A DNA stretch of 64,000 bases from Sphingobacteriia bacterium 28-36-52 (GTDB lineage: Bacteria; Bacteroidota; Bacteroidia; Chitinophagales; Chitinophagaceae): NCBI GenBank assembly GCA_002281575.1, contig NCGN01000015.1, positions 1-64,000 of the forward strand, read 5' to 3'. Positions within the stretch are counted from its first letter, which is position 1, and every line of letters starts with the position of its first letter. Below are positions 1 to 9,880 of the stretch, piece after piece. A program made the position numbers and the translations under genes. Below the pieces are notes generated by a model. That model was not told where the DNA came from. It was given only the letters and a program-made list of their open reading frames with translations, and did no database searches.

Positions 1-49
1 AAACAACCGTTGTGTATCAAAGGTCCCAAAATTATAGAACCTATTGTTA

Positions 50-57
50 TACTTTTG
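50..57 (+). promoter_or_regulatory. Candidate -7 promoter box of the isc operon
   Basis: TACTTTTG matches the Bacteroidota -7 consensus TAnnTTTG and lies 28 bases before the chosen iscS start. I see no clear TTTG -33 element at the expected distance, so this is only a candidate. Confidence 0.35.
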
Positions 58-85
58 TGTTAATAGAAAAAACAAGCAATCATTT

Positions 86-1303
86 ATGTTGAAGTTACCT
101 GTTTACTTAGATAATAATGCAACTACACCCATGGATCCAAGGGTTTTAGAAGCAATGATCCCTTATTTTACCGAGCATTTTGGTAATGCAGCTAGCCGTA
201 ACCACCCTTTTGGATGGGAGGCAGAAGAGGCAGTAGATTATGCCCGTGAGCAAGTTGCCAAATTAATAGGTGCAGACCCTAAGGAAATTATTTTTACCTC
301 AGGTGCAACCGAAGGCGATAACCTTGCCATTAAAGGCGTATTCGAAATGTATGCAACCAAGGGCAACCATATTATTACGGTTACTACAGAACACAAAGCA
401 GTTTTAGATACCTGTAAGCATTTGGAGCGTGCAGGTGCCGAAGTAACTTATTTAGAAGTGCAGGCCGATGGATTAATTGATTTAAAAGAATTAGAAGCTG
501 CTATAAAGCCTACTACCATTTTGATAGCAATAATGTATGCCAACAATGAAATTGGGGTAATACAGCCAGTAAAAGAAATCAGTGCTATAGCTAAAAAACA
601 TGGTGTTTTATTCTTTTCAGATGCAGTTCAAGCAGTAGGAAAAATACCAGTAGATGTAAACAAAGATGGTATTGATATTATGGCGTTTACTGCACACAAA
701 ATGTACGGTCCTAAAGGAATTGGTGCATTGTATGTACGTCGTAAAAATCCAAGAGTAAAAGTGACTGCCCAAATGGACGGTGGCGGACACGAACGTGGAA
801 TGAGAAGTGGTACCTTGAATGTACCAGGTATTGTAGGATTTGGAAAAGCTTGTGAATTGGCTCGTTTAGAAATGGCCGATGATGCAGCACGTTTAAGCAA
901 ATTGCGCGATAAATTAGAATCAGCATTGGTACAATTAGAGGAAGCTTATGTAAACGGAAACCGTGATCATCGCTTACCACATGTGGCCAATATTTCATTC
1001 AAATATGTAGAGGGAGAAGGTTTGTTGATGGGCTTTAATAAAAATATTGCTTTATCATCAGGATCTGCATGTACTTCTGCATCACTAGAGCCAAGCTATG
1101 TATTAAAAGCATTAGGCTTAGGAGATGATTTAGCACATAGTTCATTGCGTTTTGGTTTAGGAAGATTTACTACAGAAGACCAAATTGACTATACCATTAA
1201 AGCAGTAAGCGAAACCGTATTGAAATTGAGAGACATGAGCCCATTATGGGAAATGTTTAAAGAAGGCGTAGATATGGATAAAATTGAGTGGGCACACCAT
1301 TAA
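86..1303 (+). CDS. iscS: Cysteine desulfurase IscS
   Basis: PLP enzyme that removes sulfur from cysteine and passes it as persulfide to the scaffold IscU. The start at 86 gives [18 protein letters not shown], the normal N-terminus of class V aminotransferase-fold desulfurases; an upstream ATG at 44 adds 14 unlikely residues. Visible motifs are the PLP lysine region [10 protein letters not shown] and the active-site loop [17 protein letters not shown] with the catalytic cysteine. Its 405 residues match the IscS/NFS1 length. It is first in a tight iscS-iscU-iscA set. No iscR regulator is present in the window, though one could lie just upstream of base 1. Confidence 0.96.
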   Translation: MLKLPVYLDNNATTPMDPRVLEAMIPYFTEHFGNAASRNHPFGWEAEEAVDYAREQVAKLIGADPKEIIFTSGATEGDNLAIKGVFEMYATKGNHIITVTTEHKAVLDTCKHLERAGAEVTYLEVQADGLIDLKELEAAIKPTTILIAIMYANNEIGVIQPVKEISAIAKKHGVLFFSDAVQAVGKIPVDVNKDGIDIMAFTAHKMYGPKGIGALYVRRKNPRVKVTAQMDGGGHERGMRSGTLNVPGIVGFGKACELARLEMADDAARLSKLRDKLESALVQLEEAYVNGNRDHRLPHVANISFKYVEGEGLLMGFNKNIALSSGSACTSASLEPSYVLKALGLGDDLAHSSLRFGLGRFTTEDQIDYTIKAVSETVLKLRDMSPLWEMFKEGVDMDKIEWAHH

Positions 1304-1341
1304 TAGCATAATATTCTTTAACATAAATAAATTAACATACC

Positions 1342-1758
1342 ATGGCATATTCAGAAAAAGTAATTGATCACTATAGTAATCCAAAAAACGTTGGAACACT
1401 AGACAAGTCTAAAACGAATGTAGGTACAGGTTTAGTAGGCGCTCCTGAGTGTGGAGACGTAATGCGTTTACAAATTGAAGTAGACGATACCACAGGGGTA
1501 ATTACCGATGCTAAGTTTAAAACATTTGGTTGTGGATCTGCTATTGCTTCATCATCATTGGCAACAGAATGGTTAAAGGGAAAAACCCTTGATCAAGCAG
1601 TGGCAATTGACAATATGGAGTTGGTAGAAGAGTTAAACCTACCTCCAGTAAAAATCCATTGCTCTGTATTGGCAGAAGACGCTATCAAAAGCGCCATCAA
1701 CGATTACAGAAAAAAGAATGGTTTAGAAGAGTTGGTGTTCGAAGAAAGAATTCACTAA
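1342..1758 (+). CDS. iscU: Fe-S cluster assembly scaffold IscU
   Basis: Scaffold on which IscS-derived sulfur and iron are assembled into [2Fe-2S] clusters. At 138 residues it matches the family. The start MAYSEKVIDHYSNPKNVG is typical. The three ligand cysteines are visible in APECGDVM, FGCGSAIASSS and KIHCSVLAEDAI, with the conserved aspartate after the first cysteine. It lies 38 bases after iscS and 18 bases before iscA and is probably co-transcribed with both. Confidence 0.97.
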   Translation: MAYSEKVIDHYSNPKNVGTLDKSKTNVGTGLVGAPECGDVMRLQIEVDDTTGVITDAKFKTFGCGSAIASSSLATEWLKGKTLDQAVAIDNMELVEELNLPPVKIHCSVLAEDAIKSAINDYRKKNGLEELVFEERIH

Positions 1759-1776
1759 TACCATCAACTAAAGTGT

Positions 1777-2133
1777 ATGAGCGAAACAGCAACAGAAAAT
1801 AGTATTTACGTAAGCGATAAAGCCAAGGCCAAAGTAAAACAGCTGATGGAAGAAGCCGGTGTTACCGGCGATGAAAGCTATTTCTTAAGAGTAGGTGTAG
1901 TAGGAGGAGGTTGTTCGGGGTTAAGCTATAAGCTAGACTTTGACAACGAAATCAAACCAATGGACCAAGTGTTTGAAGACAATGGGGTAAAAGTGGTAAC
2001 CGATTTAAAAAGCTTTCTTTACTTAGTAAATACAGAATTAGATTTTTCGGATGGCTTAAATGGGAAAGGATTTTATTTTAATAATCCCAATGCCAGCAGA
2101 AGTTGTGGATGTGGTGAAAGCTTTGCGGTTTAG
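1777..2133 (+). CDS. iscA: Iron-sulfur assembly A-type carrier (IscA/HesB)
   Basis: A-type carrier thought to receive clusters from IscU and deliver them to apo-proteins. The 118-residue protein has the HesB fold signature: GGGCSGLSYKLDFD with the first cysteine, and the C-terminal NASRSCGCGESFAV with the CGCG pair. Last gene of the isc operon. A strong hairpin follows at 2211-2235. IscA, SufA and ErpA cannot be told apart with certainty from sequence alone; the isc context favours IscA. Confidence 0.93.
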   Translation: MSETATENSIYVSDKAKAKVKQLMEEAGVTGDESYFLRVGVVGGGCSGLSYKLDFDNEIKPMDQVFEDNGVKVVTDLKSFLYLVNTELDFSDGLNGKGFYFNNPNASRSCGCGESFAV

Positions 2134-2210
2134 TTGGCAGAAAATCTGCCGCCAACACCAACTTTCCTTTTTCGTGAATAACTTTGTTAAATAAATTTAA
2201 TTGCTATAGT

Positions 2211-2235
2211 AAAACCCCGATTCGTCGGGGTTTTT
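2211..2235 (+). terminator. Rho-independent terminator after iscA
   Basis: A perfect 10-bp stem, AAAACCCCGA and TCGGGGTTTT, closes a TTCG tetraloop and ends in a T run. It lies 78 bases after the iscA stop and 27 bases before the next start, so it should end the isc transcript. Confidence 0.9.
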
Positions 2236-2261
2236 GCATATAAAAACTTTAGTTTTGAGGC

Positions 2262-4646
2262 ATGTGGATGATCTGTAAAAAAGAGTGGCAACAATTTTTT
2301 GCTTCCCTGTTGTTTTTTGTTTTCCCCGATACCAGTTTACTCAATTTTGGGTATGCCAGTTTGGCCCCATTTTTTCAGTTAATGCCCTGGTTGCTTCTGT
2401 TTTTAATACCAGCAATTACCATGCGCAGTATCTCAGAAGAAATGCGAACTGGCACGTATGAAATATTGCAAACCCTACCACTAAGTTTAAGGCAAATCAT
2501 ACTAGGAAAATATTTGGGTGTGCTATTCATTGTATTGATTGCATTGGTGCCAACGATTGTGTATGCATTCTCTATGCAAGCACTCAGTATTACAGGCGGA
2601 ATTGATTTAGGCGCTACAATTGGTAGTTATATTAGTTTGTTCTTGCTTGCCGGTGTATTTGCTGCTATTGGAATTTATGCAAGTAGTGTAACCAATAATA
2701 CCATTGCAGCATTTGGATTGGGGGGCTTGCTTTCCTTTGCTTTGTTTGCCGTATTTACTGCTATTGCTAAGCTTTCTCTGTTTAGTGGTGGGGCAGATTA
2801 TTATATTGAATTAATGGGCATTCAACTGCATGCAGCTAATATTAGTAGGGGCGTTTTGGCGGCATCAGATATTATTTACTTTGTTGCTGTAATTGGTTTC
2901 TTTTTGTATATCACTCAACTACAACTAACCAAAGCAACCAAAAAATCAACAAAGGCAATGGCTGCAATTGCCCTGTTGGTAAGCGTTACCGTGGTGGGGG
3001 CAAAGATGAGCCAACGATTAGATTTAACCGAAGACAAAAGATTTACGCTTAGCAGTTCAACGGTAGAATTATTAGAAAAAATTGATTCAACTATAACGGT
3101 GGAAGTGTTTTTAACTGGAGAACTACCTACCGATTATAAAAAGTTAAGCATTGCCACCAACGATATATTGGCTTCATTTAATAACCATGCCAACAACCAA
3201 ATCAGGGTAATATTTAGAAACCCAGGTGAGGGTTTGGCCAATGATACAGCTAAAGCCGTATTGTACGACAGCTTACAAAAAATGGGGGTGGTATTTGAAG
3301 AAGCCACATCAGACCAATTCATCATTCCAAGCGCTTTGGTGTATTATCAAAAAAATCAACCACCTATTGCAGTAGACTTAAGAAGCAGTAGGAAAATCTA
3401 TAAGCAATTTAATGTGCTTACCGAAGAACCGCAAGAAGATGTAGAAGCAACACGCAATGCAGCAGAAGCATTACTCGAGAATAAATTTGCTACCGCAATT
3501 GATAAATTGATTCGCAAAGAAGTACCTACTATTGCTTATGTAGTAGGGAATGGAGAGCCCACCGATTTAACCGTGAACGATTTAGGCGAAAGTTTGCGCA
3601 ACGATTATCGATTGGGCATTTTCGATTTAAAACAAGCTTATCCCGATGCGGCTATTATTAAAACAATGATAATAGTAAAACCCAAACAAAATTTTACTGA
3701 AGAAGACTTATTAAAGCTAGACCAGTATGTAATGAATGGTGGAAATATCATTTGGTTTATAGACAAATTACATGCAGAATTAGATAGCTTAAAAAGAACC
3801 GAAGGACAATATACCGCATTCGATAGGGGCTTGGGCTTAGATGAATTGTTGTTTAAATATGGAGTAAGAATTAATGGCGATTTATTGCAAGACCTCAACT
3901 GTTCTAAAATACCATTGGTAATAGGAAAAAATCCCGACGGAATTCGAATGCAACGAGTGCCTTGGCCATATTATCCACTGTTATCGGCAAGAACACCGAA
4001 TCCTATTTCGGCCAATTTAGATAGGGTATTACCCATTTTTCCATCTAGCATAGATACAGTGATGGCAAAAGGCATACAGAAAACCATTTTGTTGGCTTCT
4101 GATACCAATAGCAGAATATTGCCATCGCCGGCATTGGTATCATTAAACAGTGTTCAAAGTCAAGAAGACTTATACAGCTTTAATAAAAGTTTTGTGCCAG
4201 TAGCGGTTTTATTAGAAGGCAAATTCAATTCATTATTTAGTAATCGATTACCTAAAGTAGTAATGGATTCTGTACAAGCCAATACCGGAAGACCTTATTT
4301 ATCAAAAGCAACAAAAGCAGGAAAGCAGATAGTGGTAGCCGATGGAGATATTGTTACCAACGAAGTAAGCAATACAACTGGCCCGTTGCCCATGGGGCTT
4401 ATACAAATGGAGAATTATCGATTTGCTAATAAAGCTTTTTTTCTGAATAGTATAGATTATCTTTCGTCTGATAATTCCTTGTTTCAGAGTAGAAATAAAA
4501 CGGTTGTTTTAAGACTACTCAATAAACAAAAGTTGCAAGAGCAAAAAACATTCTGGCAATTAATTAATGTATTGTTACCAGTAGCAATGGTATTATTGAT
4601 AGGTTATTTATTTCAGTGGTGGCGTAAAAAGCGCTACAGCATTTAA
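2262..4646 (+). CDS. GldF-GldG fusion: gliding-type ABC transporter permease and extracellular component
   Basis: A 794-residue inner-membrane protein. Residues 1 to about 245 resemble GldF, an ABC-2 permease (FGYASLAPFFQLMPW, LIPAITMRSISEEMRTGTYE). The rest resembles GldG, with a TM near 230-245, a long extracytoplasmic part and a final TM before a basic tail (WWRKKRYSI). In Flavobacterium GldA-GldF-GldG is an ABC complex needed for gliding; fused GldFG proteins are common in this phylum. No GldA-type ATPase is nearby. The first membrane segment looks short: KKEWQQFFASL runs straight into LFFVFPDTSLLNFGYA, where relatives as I remember them have about 18 to 20 more hydrophobic residues. ATG at 2268 is an alternative start. 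Confidence 0.85.
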   Translation: MWMICKKEWQQFFASLLFFVFPDTSLLNFGYASLAPFFQLMPWLLLFLIPAITMRSISEEMRTGTYEILQTLPLSLRQIILGKYLGVLFIVLIALVPTIVYAFSMQALSITGGIDLGATIGSYISLFLLAGVFAAIGIYASSVTNNTIAAFGLGGLLSFALFAVFTAIAKLSLFSGGADYYIELMGIQLHAANISRGVLAASDIIYFVAVIGFFLYITQLQLTKATKKSTKAMAAIALLVSVTVVGAKMSQRLDLTEDKRFTLSSSTVELLEKIDSTITVEVFLTGELPTDYKKLSIATNDILASFNNHANNQIRVIFRNPGEGLANDTAKAVLYDSLQKMGVVFEEATSDQFIIPSALVYYQKNQPPIAVDLRSSRKIYKQFNVLTEEPQEDVEATRNAAEALLENKFATAIDKLIRKEVPTIAYVVGNGEPTDLTVNDLGESLRNDYRLGIFDLKQAYPDAAIIKTMIIVKPKQNFTEEDLLKLDQYVMNGGNIIWFIDKLHAELDSLKRTEGQYTAFDRGLGLDELLFKYGVRINGDLLQDLNCSKIPLVIGKNPDGIRMQRVPWPYYPLLSARTPNPISANLDRVLPIFPSSIDTVMAKGIQKTILLASDTNSRILPSPALVSLNSVQSQEDLYSFNKSFVPVAVLLEGKFNSLFSNRLPKVVMDSVQANTGRPYLSKATKAGKQIVVADGDIVTNEVSNTTGPLPMGLIQMENYRFANKAFFLNSIDYLSSDNSLFQSRNKTVVLRLLNKQKLQEQKTFWQLINVLLPVAMVLLIGYLFQWWRKKRYSI

Positions 4647-4661
4647 TATTGAACGATTATT

Positions 4662-5669
4662 ATGAACGCACATCAAATTGTTTATTTAGTATTTGGAATC
4701 GTATTGTCGGTTGCATTGGTATTCGATTTAGGATTGCTAAGTAAAAAAAACAAAAGCATCACCATTAAGCAAGCATTAAAACAGACTATGTTTTGGGTAG
4801 GTTTGGCAATTGCTTTTTTCGTTTTTCTTTGGATAGAAGGTCCCGCTTTGGCTGCAGATAGTGGAGGGGCAGATATAAGTAGGCACCAATTGGCTTTTGA
4901 ATTTTTAAGTGCTTATTTGATGGAGTGGAGTTTAAGTATCGATAATATTTTTGTGTTCATTTTAATTTTCAATTCGTTTGGAGTTAAAGAAATGTTTTAT
5001 TCAAGGGTATTGCTATTGGGAATTTTAATGGCCATTATTTTCAGGGTAATATTTATTACGTTGGGAGTAGCACTGGTTGCTAAGTTTTCATGGGTGCTCT
5101 ATATTTTTGGCGGGTTCTTAATTTATACAGGCTATCATATGTTCAAGGCCAATGACGAAGAGCAGTTTGATCCACATAAATCAAAAATATATAAATTTTT
5201 AAAATCCTTCTTGCCCTTGGTAAACCATGATGGTGGCGGAAAATACATGATACGCGAAAACGGAAAGCCTGCTTATACTACATTATTCGTAGTAGTTATT
5301 TTATTAGCAGCCATCGATTTGGTATTTGCACTAGATTCAATACCTGCGGTAATGGGTATTTCAAAAGATCCATTGATTATTTATACGTCTAATATTTTTG
5401 CGGTACTTGGTTTGCGCTCTTTGTTCTTTTTGTTAAGAGGAGCGGTAACCAAATTTGATTACTTGCAACAAGGCATCGCTATTGTGTTGGTATTTATTGG
5501 CGTAAAAATGCTGGGAGAACATTATTTAAGTATGTGGATGAGTAAGACCAGTCAAGTGGCATTGTCATTGGGCGTAATTGTATTATGTATTTCTGGGTCA
5601 ATATTGTATTCTATTGTTTTAGATAAACGGGGTACCCCCAAAGACGTGGTAGACGACTCTGTTAAATAA
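4662..5669 (+). CDS. TerC/Alx family integral membrane protein
   Basis: A 335-residue polytopic membrane protein of the TerC family. The signature EFLSAYLMEWSLSIDNIFVF and the second acidic segment AAIDLVFALDSIPAVMGISKDP place conserved aspartates and glutamates in membrane helices, as in TerC and Alx, which are linked to metal (manganese/calcium) export and tellurite resistance. About eight hydrophobic segments can be counted. It lies 15 bases after gldFG, and its TAA overlaps the ATG of murF-alr (TAATG), suggesting co-transcription. The transported ion cannot be predicted from sequence. Confidence 0.9.
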   Translation: MNAHQIVYLVFGIVLSVALVFDLGLLSKKNKSITIKQALKQTMFWVGLAIAFFVFLWIEGPALAADSGGADISRHQLAFEFLSAYLMEWSLSIDNIFVFILIFNSFGVKEMFYSRVLLLGILMAIIFRVIFITLGVALVAKFSWVLYIFGGFLIYTGYHMFKANDEEQFDPHKSKIYKFLKSFLPLVNHDGGGKYMIRENGKPAYTTLFVVVILLAAIDLVFALDSIPAVMGISKDPLIIYTSNIFAVLGLRSLFFLLRGAVTKFDYLQQGIAIVLVFIGVKMLGEHYLSMWMSKTSQVALSLGVIVLCISGSILYSIVLDKRGTPKDVVDDSVK

Positions 5670-8158
5670 TGATGATGCAGTACCAGTTGAATGATATAGC
5701 AGCAATTTTACAACAGCCCATACAAGGCCAAGGCAGTGCAGTTATTCAATACTTGGTAACTGATAGTAGAAATATAGTTGATGCAACAAAGAGTATTTTC
5801 TTTGCCATTAAAGGACCTAGAAGAACAGGAACTTCTTTTATTGCAGACCTTTACCAGCAAGGGGTTCGGGCATTTGTAATTGATGAGCCAATTGATACCA
5901 GTCAATTTAAGGAAGGGGTATTTTTTGCAGTACCCAATACCATCAAAGCATTGCAAGCGATTGCAGCGCATCATCGAACAAAGTTCTCCATACCTGTAAT
6001 TGGAATAACCGGAAGTAATGGTAAAACCATTGTAAAAGAATGGTTGTATCAATTATTGCAATCCGATTTTAATATTGTAAGAAGCCCAAGAAGTTACAAT
6101 TCACAAATAGGCGTTCCCATTAGTGTTTGGCAAATGAATGAACAACACGAACTGGGCATATTTGAAGTAGGCATTTCAGCAAAAGGAGAAATGCAAGCAT
6201 TGGCAGAAGTAGTGCAACCCACCATGGGTGTCTTCACTAATATTGGCGATGCGCACAATGAAGGATTTGCAAGTGTAGCAGAAAAAGTAGCCGAGAAAAC
6301 AAAATTATTTGCCACTGCAAGCAAAATAATAATTGCATCAGATTATATTCCATTCTCCTTGCAAACCAATGCTGCCATTGTTTCTTGGGGATCAAAGCCG
6401 CAACAAAGTGCAGGCAATCTACCACCCAATTTACAGTTGATAGCGCATCATAAAGAGAACAATAGTACCCAGCTGGTGTTGAAATACCAAGAAGAAGCAT
6501 TTCAATTACAAGTTCCTTTTACCGATGAAGCGTCATTGCAAAATTTGTTAACCTGTGTATTGGTTTTATTGCAACTGAATTATCGTATTTCGGTTATACA
6601 ACAAAGAGTATTACAACTTACAGCAGTTGAAATGCGGATGCAGTTGCGAAGGGCCATTAATCAGAGTTATTTATTAAACGATAGCTATAGCAACGACAAG
6701 ATTTCTTTGTCGTTGGCATTACAGTTTTTAAAAGAACAAGCCAATCAACAGCCCATTATTGCCATTGTATCAGATATAGTAGATACAGGAGAGCCAGCAG
6801 AGCAATTGTACCAACAAGTGGCACAAATGTTAAGCAGCAGTGGGGTTAAACAGTTGTTTGCAGTAGGTTCTGAAATCAGTAATTATTTTACACAACACGC
6901 CAGCGAAAGCTTTCCTTTTAGCATACAACTATTTGCCAATACTCAAGAAGTATTGCATCATTTGCATGAGACGATGTTTCAGCAAAGTTATATTTTATTA
7001 AAAGGGGCAAGAAAATTTGCATTTGAGCAGTTGGCACATTGGTTAGAGCAGCAAGTGCACCAAACCATCATGGAAATTAATTTGACGGCCATGGTGCATA
7101 ATTTGAAAGCTTATCAATCAATGCTTCAACCCAATACCAAATTAATGGCCATGGTAAAAGCATTTGGCTATGGAAGTGGTGCAGGAGAAGTAGCCAGAAG
7201 ATTGCAGCAACAACAAGTTGATTATTTAACAGTGGCTTATGCCGACGAAGGAGTAACATTACGCAAAGCAGGTATCCATTTACCTATAATGGTAATGAGT
7301 GCCGACGAATATTCATTTGATGCAATGGTGAACTATTCTTTAGAGCCAGAATTGTTTTCCTTTCAAATACTCAACGCTTTTCATCAATATATTACACAGC
7401 AAGGATTGCAACAATACCCCGTGCATATTAAGTTGAATACGGGAATGAATAGATTGGGTTTTGATTCAGCAGAAATAGCCCAATTATCCAACTGGTTGGG
7501 GAGTCAACAAATCTTAAGAGTAAAATCGGTATTGAGTCATTTGGCAGCAAGTGAAGATGAAAAAGAAGATGCATTTACACAGCAACAAGTACATCTTTTT
7601 ACTGAGGCTTGCAAACAAATTGAAACCGCATTGGGCTATGGGTTTATAAAGCATATTGCCAATACAGCAGCCATTCGACGCAATCCCAATTGGCAATTTA
7701 ATATGGTGCGATTAGGAATAGGGTTGTACGGAGCAGACAATGTGCATCAAGCCAATTTGCCCTTACAAACAGTAGCTACACTTAAAACAACAGTTGCACA
7801 AGTGAGGGCTTTAAATGCAGGGGAAACGGTGAGTTATAACAGATCAGGGGTATTAAAAAGAAACAGCATTATTGCAACAGTTCGCATAGGGTATGCAGAT
7901 GGATACCCAAGAAGAATGGGAAATGGAGTAGGCAAAATGTATGTTAAAGGCGCATTGGCACCCACCGTTGGAAAAATATGTATGGATATGTGTATGATTG
8001 ATGTAACCGATATTCCCAATGTACAACCGGGTGATGCCGTAGAAATTTTTGGAAAACATATATCTATTCAGGAAGTAGCCAAAGCAGCTGAAACCATTTC
8101 TTATGAAATAATGACTGGAATAAGCTTAAGAGTTAAACGAGTATATATAGAAGAGTAA
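5669..8158 (+). CDS. murF-alr: Bifunctional MurF (UDP-MurNAc-tripeptide-D-Ala-D-Ala ligase) / alanine racemase
   Basis: An 829-residue fusion making and attaching D-alanine in peptidoglycan synthesis. Residues 1 to about 450 are a Mur ligase with P-loop GITGSNGKTIVKEW; residues about 465-829 are a fold-III PLP alanine racemase with PLP lysine in MAMVKAFGYGSG and the tyrosine motif VRIGYADGYPRR. In this phylum the fusion is well known. The MurF part reads somewhat divergent: the P-loop has GKTIVKEW where GKTTVKE is more usual. The start overlaps the terC stop; ATGs at 5672 and 5675 are equally possible. The stop abuts the stop of the convergent TPR gene with no bases between. Confidence 0.95.
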   Translation: MMMQYQLNDIAAILQQPIQGQGSAVIQYLVTDSRNIVDATKSIFFAIKGPRRTGTSFIADLYQQGVRAFVIDEPIDTSQFKEGVFFAVPNTIKALQAIAAHHRTKFSIPVIGITGSNGKTIVKEWLYQLLQSDFNIVRSPRSYNSQIGVPISVWQMNEQHELGIFEVGISAKGEMQALAEVVQPTMGVFTNIGDAHNEGFASVAEKVAEKTKLFATASKIIIASDYIPFSLQTNAAIVSWGSKPQQSAGNLPPNLQLIAHHKENNSTQLVLKYQEEAFQLQVPFTDEASLQNLLTCVLVLLQLNYRISVIQQRVLQLTAVEMRMQLRRAINQSYLLNDSYSNDKISLSLALQFLKEQANQQPIIAIVSDIVDTGEPAEQLYQQVAQMLSSSGVKQLFAVGSEISNYFTQHASESFPFSIQLFANTQEVLHHLHETMFQQSYILLKGARKFAFEQLAHWLEQQVHQTIMEINLTAMVHNLKAYQSMLQPNTKLMAMVKAFGYGSGAGEVARRLQQQQVDYLTVAYADEGVTLRKAGIHLPIMVMSADEYSFDAMVNYSLEPELFSFQILNAFHQYITQQGLQQYPVHIKLNTGMNRLGFDSAEIAQLSNWLGSQQILRVKSVLSHLAASEDEKEDAFTQQQVHLFTEACKQIETALGYGFIKHIANTAAIRRNPNWQFNMVRLGIGLYGADNVHQANLPLQTVATLKTTVAQVRALNAGETVSYNRSGVLKRNSIIATVRIGYADGYPRRMGNGVGKMYVKGALAPTVGKICMDMCMIDVTDIPNVQPGDAVEIFGKHISIQEVAKAAETISYEIMTGISLRVKRVYIEE

Positions 8159-9085
8159 CTATTTACAAGACTGCTTTTTTACATAGTCTGCTTGAATGCT
8201 GCCCAACCGAACGGCCGCAGTAAAATCTGCACAACTACCTGGCTTATCATTCAATTTTTGCTTTGCCAATCCTCTTTGTAAAAAAAAGCTGGCATCTCTA
8301 TTATTAAAAGTAATGGCTTTAGAATAAAATTTAATAGCGTTTTTAAAGTCGGAAGCGCTAAAATAAGTATTGCCCAATTGAAAGAAAATAAACTCATTGC
8401 TGTCTTCAATTTCTAGGGCATGATTCAGGTCTAAAATGGCAGCTCCTGGATTGCCCAAAGCCAATCTAATATTGGCTCTTATCATATACGCTTCAGTTGC
8501 ATTTTCGTCTTCATCAATGGCTTTGGTGCAATCTTGTAAAGCGCCATTAATATCATCTAAACCACGCTTTATAGAGGCCCTAAGCAACAACGCATCTACA
8601 TTAGTAGGATTTGCTTTAACTACTTTATTTAAGTCTTCCAAAGCCAAAGCATGTCTATTAAGTTTCAATAAAGCTTTACCTCTGTTCATATAGGCATCTA
8701 AATAAGTCATGTTTTTTTGGATGGCTGCATTAAACTCGGTTAATGCTTCTTCCAATTTTTCATTATCCATCAGTAACACTCCTTTGTTTTGAATAGCTTC
8801 CACATTGTTGGGATCTAATTGAATGGCGTAATTATAATCGGATAAAGCGTCTTTAAACATTTTTAAACCAGCATGGGCTTTCCCTCTTAAACAATAAGCT
8901 TGTGTTGCATATGGACCCGAAGTTTCTTTAGATACTATTTTATTTAAGTTGGCAATGGCTTCTTTGTAATTTTTAAAGAGGATTTTGTTGTTTGCGGCCC
9001 TAATTAAATCTGCTGTAGATTGCGCATTCACTAGTTGCCCCAAGATTAGGATGCTACAAACCAATAGCAGGTACTTTTTTCTCAT
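8159..9085 (-). CDS. Exported tetratricopeptide-repeat protein
   Basis: A 308-residue protein with a signal peptide (MRKKYLLLVCSILILGQLVNAQ) followed by about seven TPR units. Repeating signatures such as AYCLRGKAHAGLKMFKDAL, AYMNRGKALLKLNRHALAL and FFQLGNTYFSASDFKNAI show the 34-residue period. TPR arrays act as protein-binding scaffolds, so a periplasmic adaptor role is likely, but no specific partner can be named. It is convergent with murF-alr and divergent from the beta-barrel gene at 9230. Confidence 0.88.
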   Translation of the reverse strand: MRKKYLLLVCSILILGQLVNAQSTADLIRAANNKILFKNYKEAIANLNKIVSKETSGPYATQAYCLRGKAHAGLKMFKDALSDYNYAIQLDPNNVEAIQNKGVLLMDNEKLEEALTEFNAAIQKNMTYLDAYMNRGKALLKLNRHALALEDLNKVVKANPTNVDALLLRASIKRGLDDINGALQDCTKAIDEDENATEAYMIRANIRLALGNPGAAILDLNHALEIEDSNEFIFFQLGNTYFSASDFKNAIKFYSKAITFNNRDASFFLQRGLAKQKLNDKPGSCADFTAAVRLGSIQADYVKKQSCK

Positions 9086-9229
9086 AGTACAAATCGTATC
9101 AATAAAGTGGCCGGGGGGTGGTCTTTAATTAATTGTAATTACCTAGATATAGGTAAATCATCGCCAAAATATCAAAAATCCTTGAGAAGTTAACTAAATT
9201 TTATATTTTTAATGCATATTCAATCAATT

Positions 9230-9841
9230 ATGAAACTACAAATTCTGCTTACAGCAACTCTTTTAGCATCTACTACACTTGGTGTTTTTGCTCAAGACAA
9301 AGACAAAAAAAGAAAGGAAATTGGGTTTATAGTAGGATTGCAAAGATCTAATTTAGATTACAACTCAATTATCACAACCAACGTTTCTGAAGAGGCCAAA
9401 ACTAATATCGGTGGATCCTTCTTTTTAAATTCTAGATTGATTGGTCATTTTATTACGTTAAGAACTGAATTAGGATTTTATTCTAAGGGTGGTACTTATA
9501 CAGGAGCAGGGGCTGCTTTTTCCGAAACCAATTTATCTTATGTAGCAGCACCCGCATTGTTATTGCAAACAAAAATTGGCTTTTTAAAAGCATACGCAGG
9601 CCCACAAATGGGCTTCTTAATTACTGCAAAATCTAAGACAGGTAATATTGAGAATGACGTTAAAGCAGCTTTTAAAACGACAGAATTATCTGGTGTTATA
9701 GGAGCTGAAATGAATTTACCATTACGTTTGATGGCAGGAGCAAGGTATAATTTTGCAATCAATAATATCAGCGAAATTCCACAAGGTACCAGCAGACCAG
9801 GCATGTATATGTTGTATGTTGGGCTTAGACTCCGTAAATAA
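9230..9841 (+). CDS. Outer-membrane beta-barrel protein (PorT-like)
   Basis: A 203-residue protein. The start at 9230 gives a clean signal peptide (MKLQILLTATLLASTTLGVFAQ); an ATG at 9212 would only prepend six residues. The mature part alternates polar and hydrophobic residues with glycine-rich turns and ends in YMLYVGLRLRK, typical of the eight-stranded PorT-type barrels common in Bacteroidota. Function unknown. It sits 39 bases before the next exported protein and is probably co-transcribed. Confidence 0.8.
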   Translation: MKLQILLTATLLASTTLGVFAQDKDKKRKEIGFIVGLQRSNLDYNSIITTNVSEEAKTNIGGSFFLNSRLIGHFITLRTELGFYSKGGTYTGAGAAFSETNLSYVAAPALLLQTKIGFLKAYAGPQMGFLITAKSKTGNIENDVKAAFKTTELSGVIGAEMNLPLRLMAGARYNFAINNISEIPQGTSRPGMYMLYVGLRLRK

Positions 9842-9880
9842 TTGGCCCTTCCCCCCAGGCTGGAACATTCAAAAAATTTT

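Noticed and set aside
628..998. Long open frames on the minus strand inside iscS, and similar frames inside most genes
   Set aside because: They are antisense shadows of well-supported genes with no recognisable protein features.
8436..8693. Plus-strand 85-codon frame opposite the TPR gene
   Set aside because: It overlaps clear TPR repeats on the other strand and has low-complexity composition.
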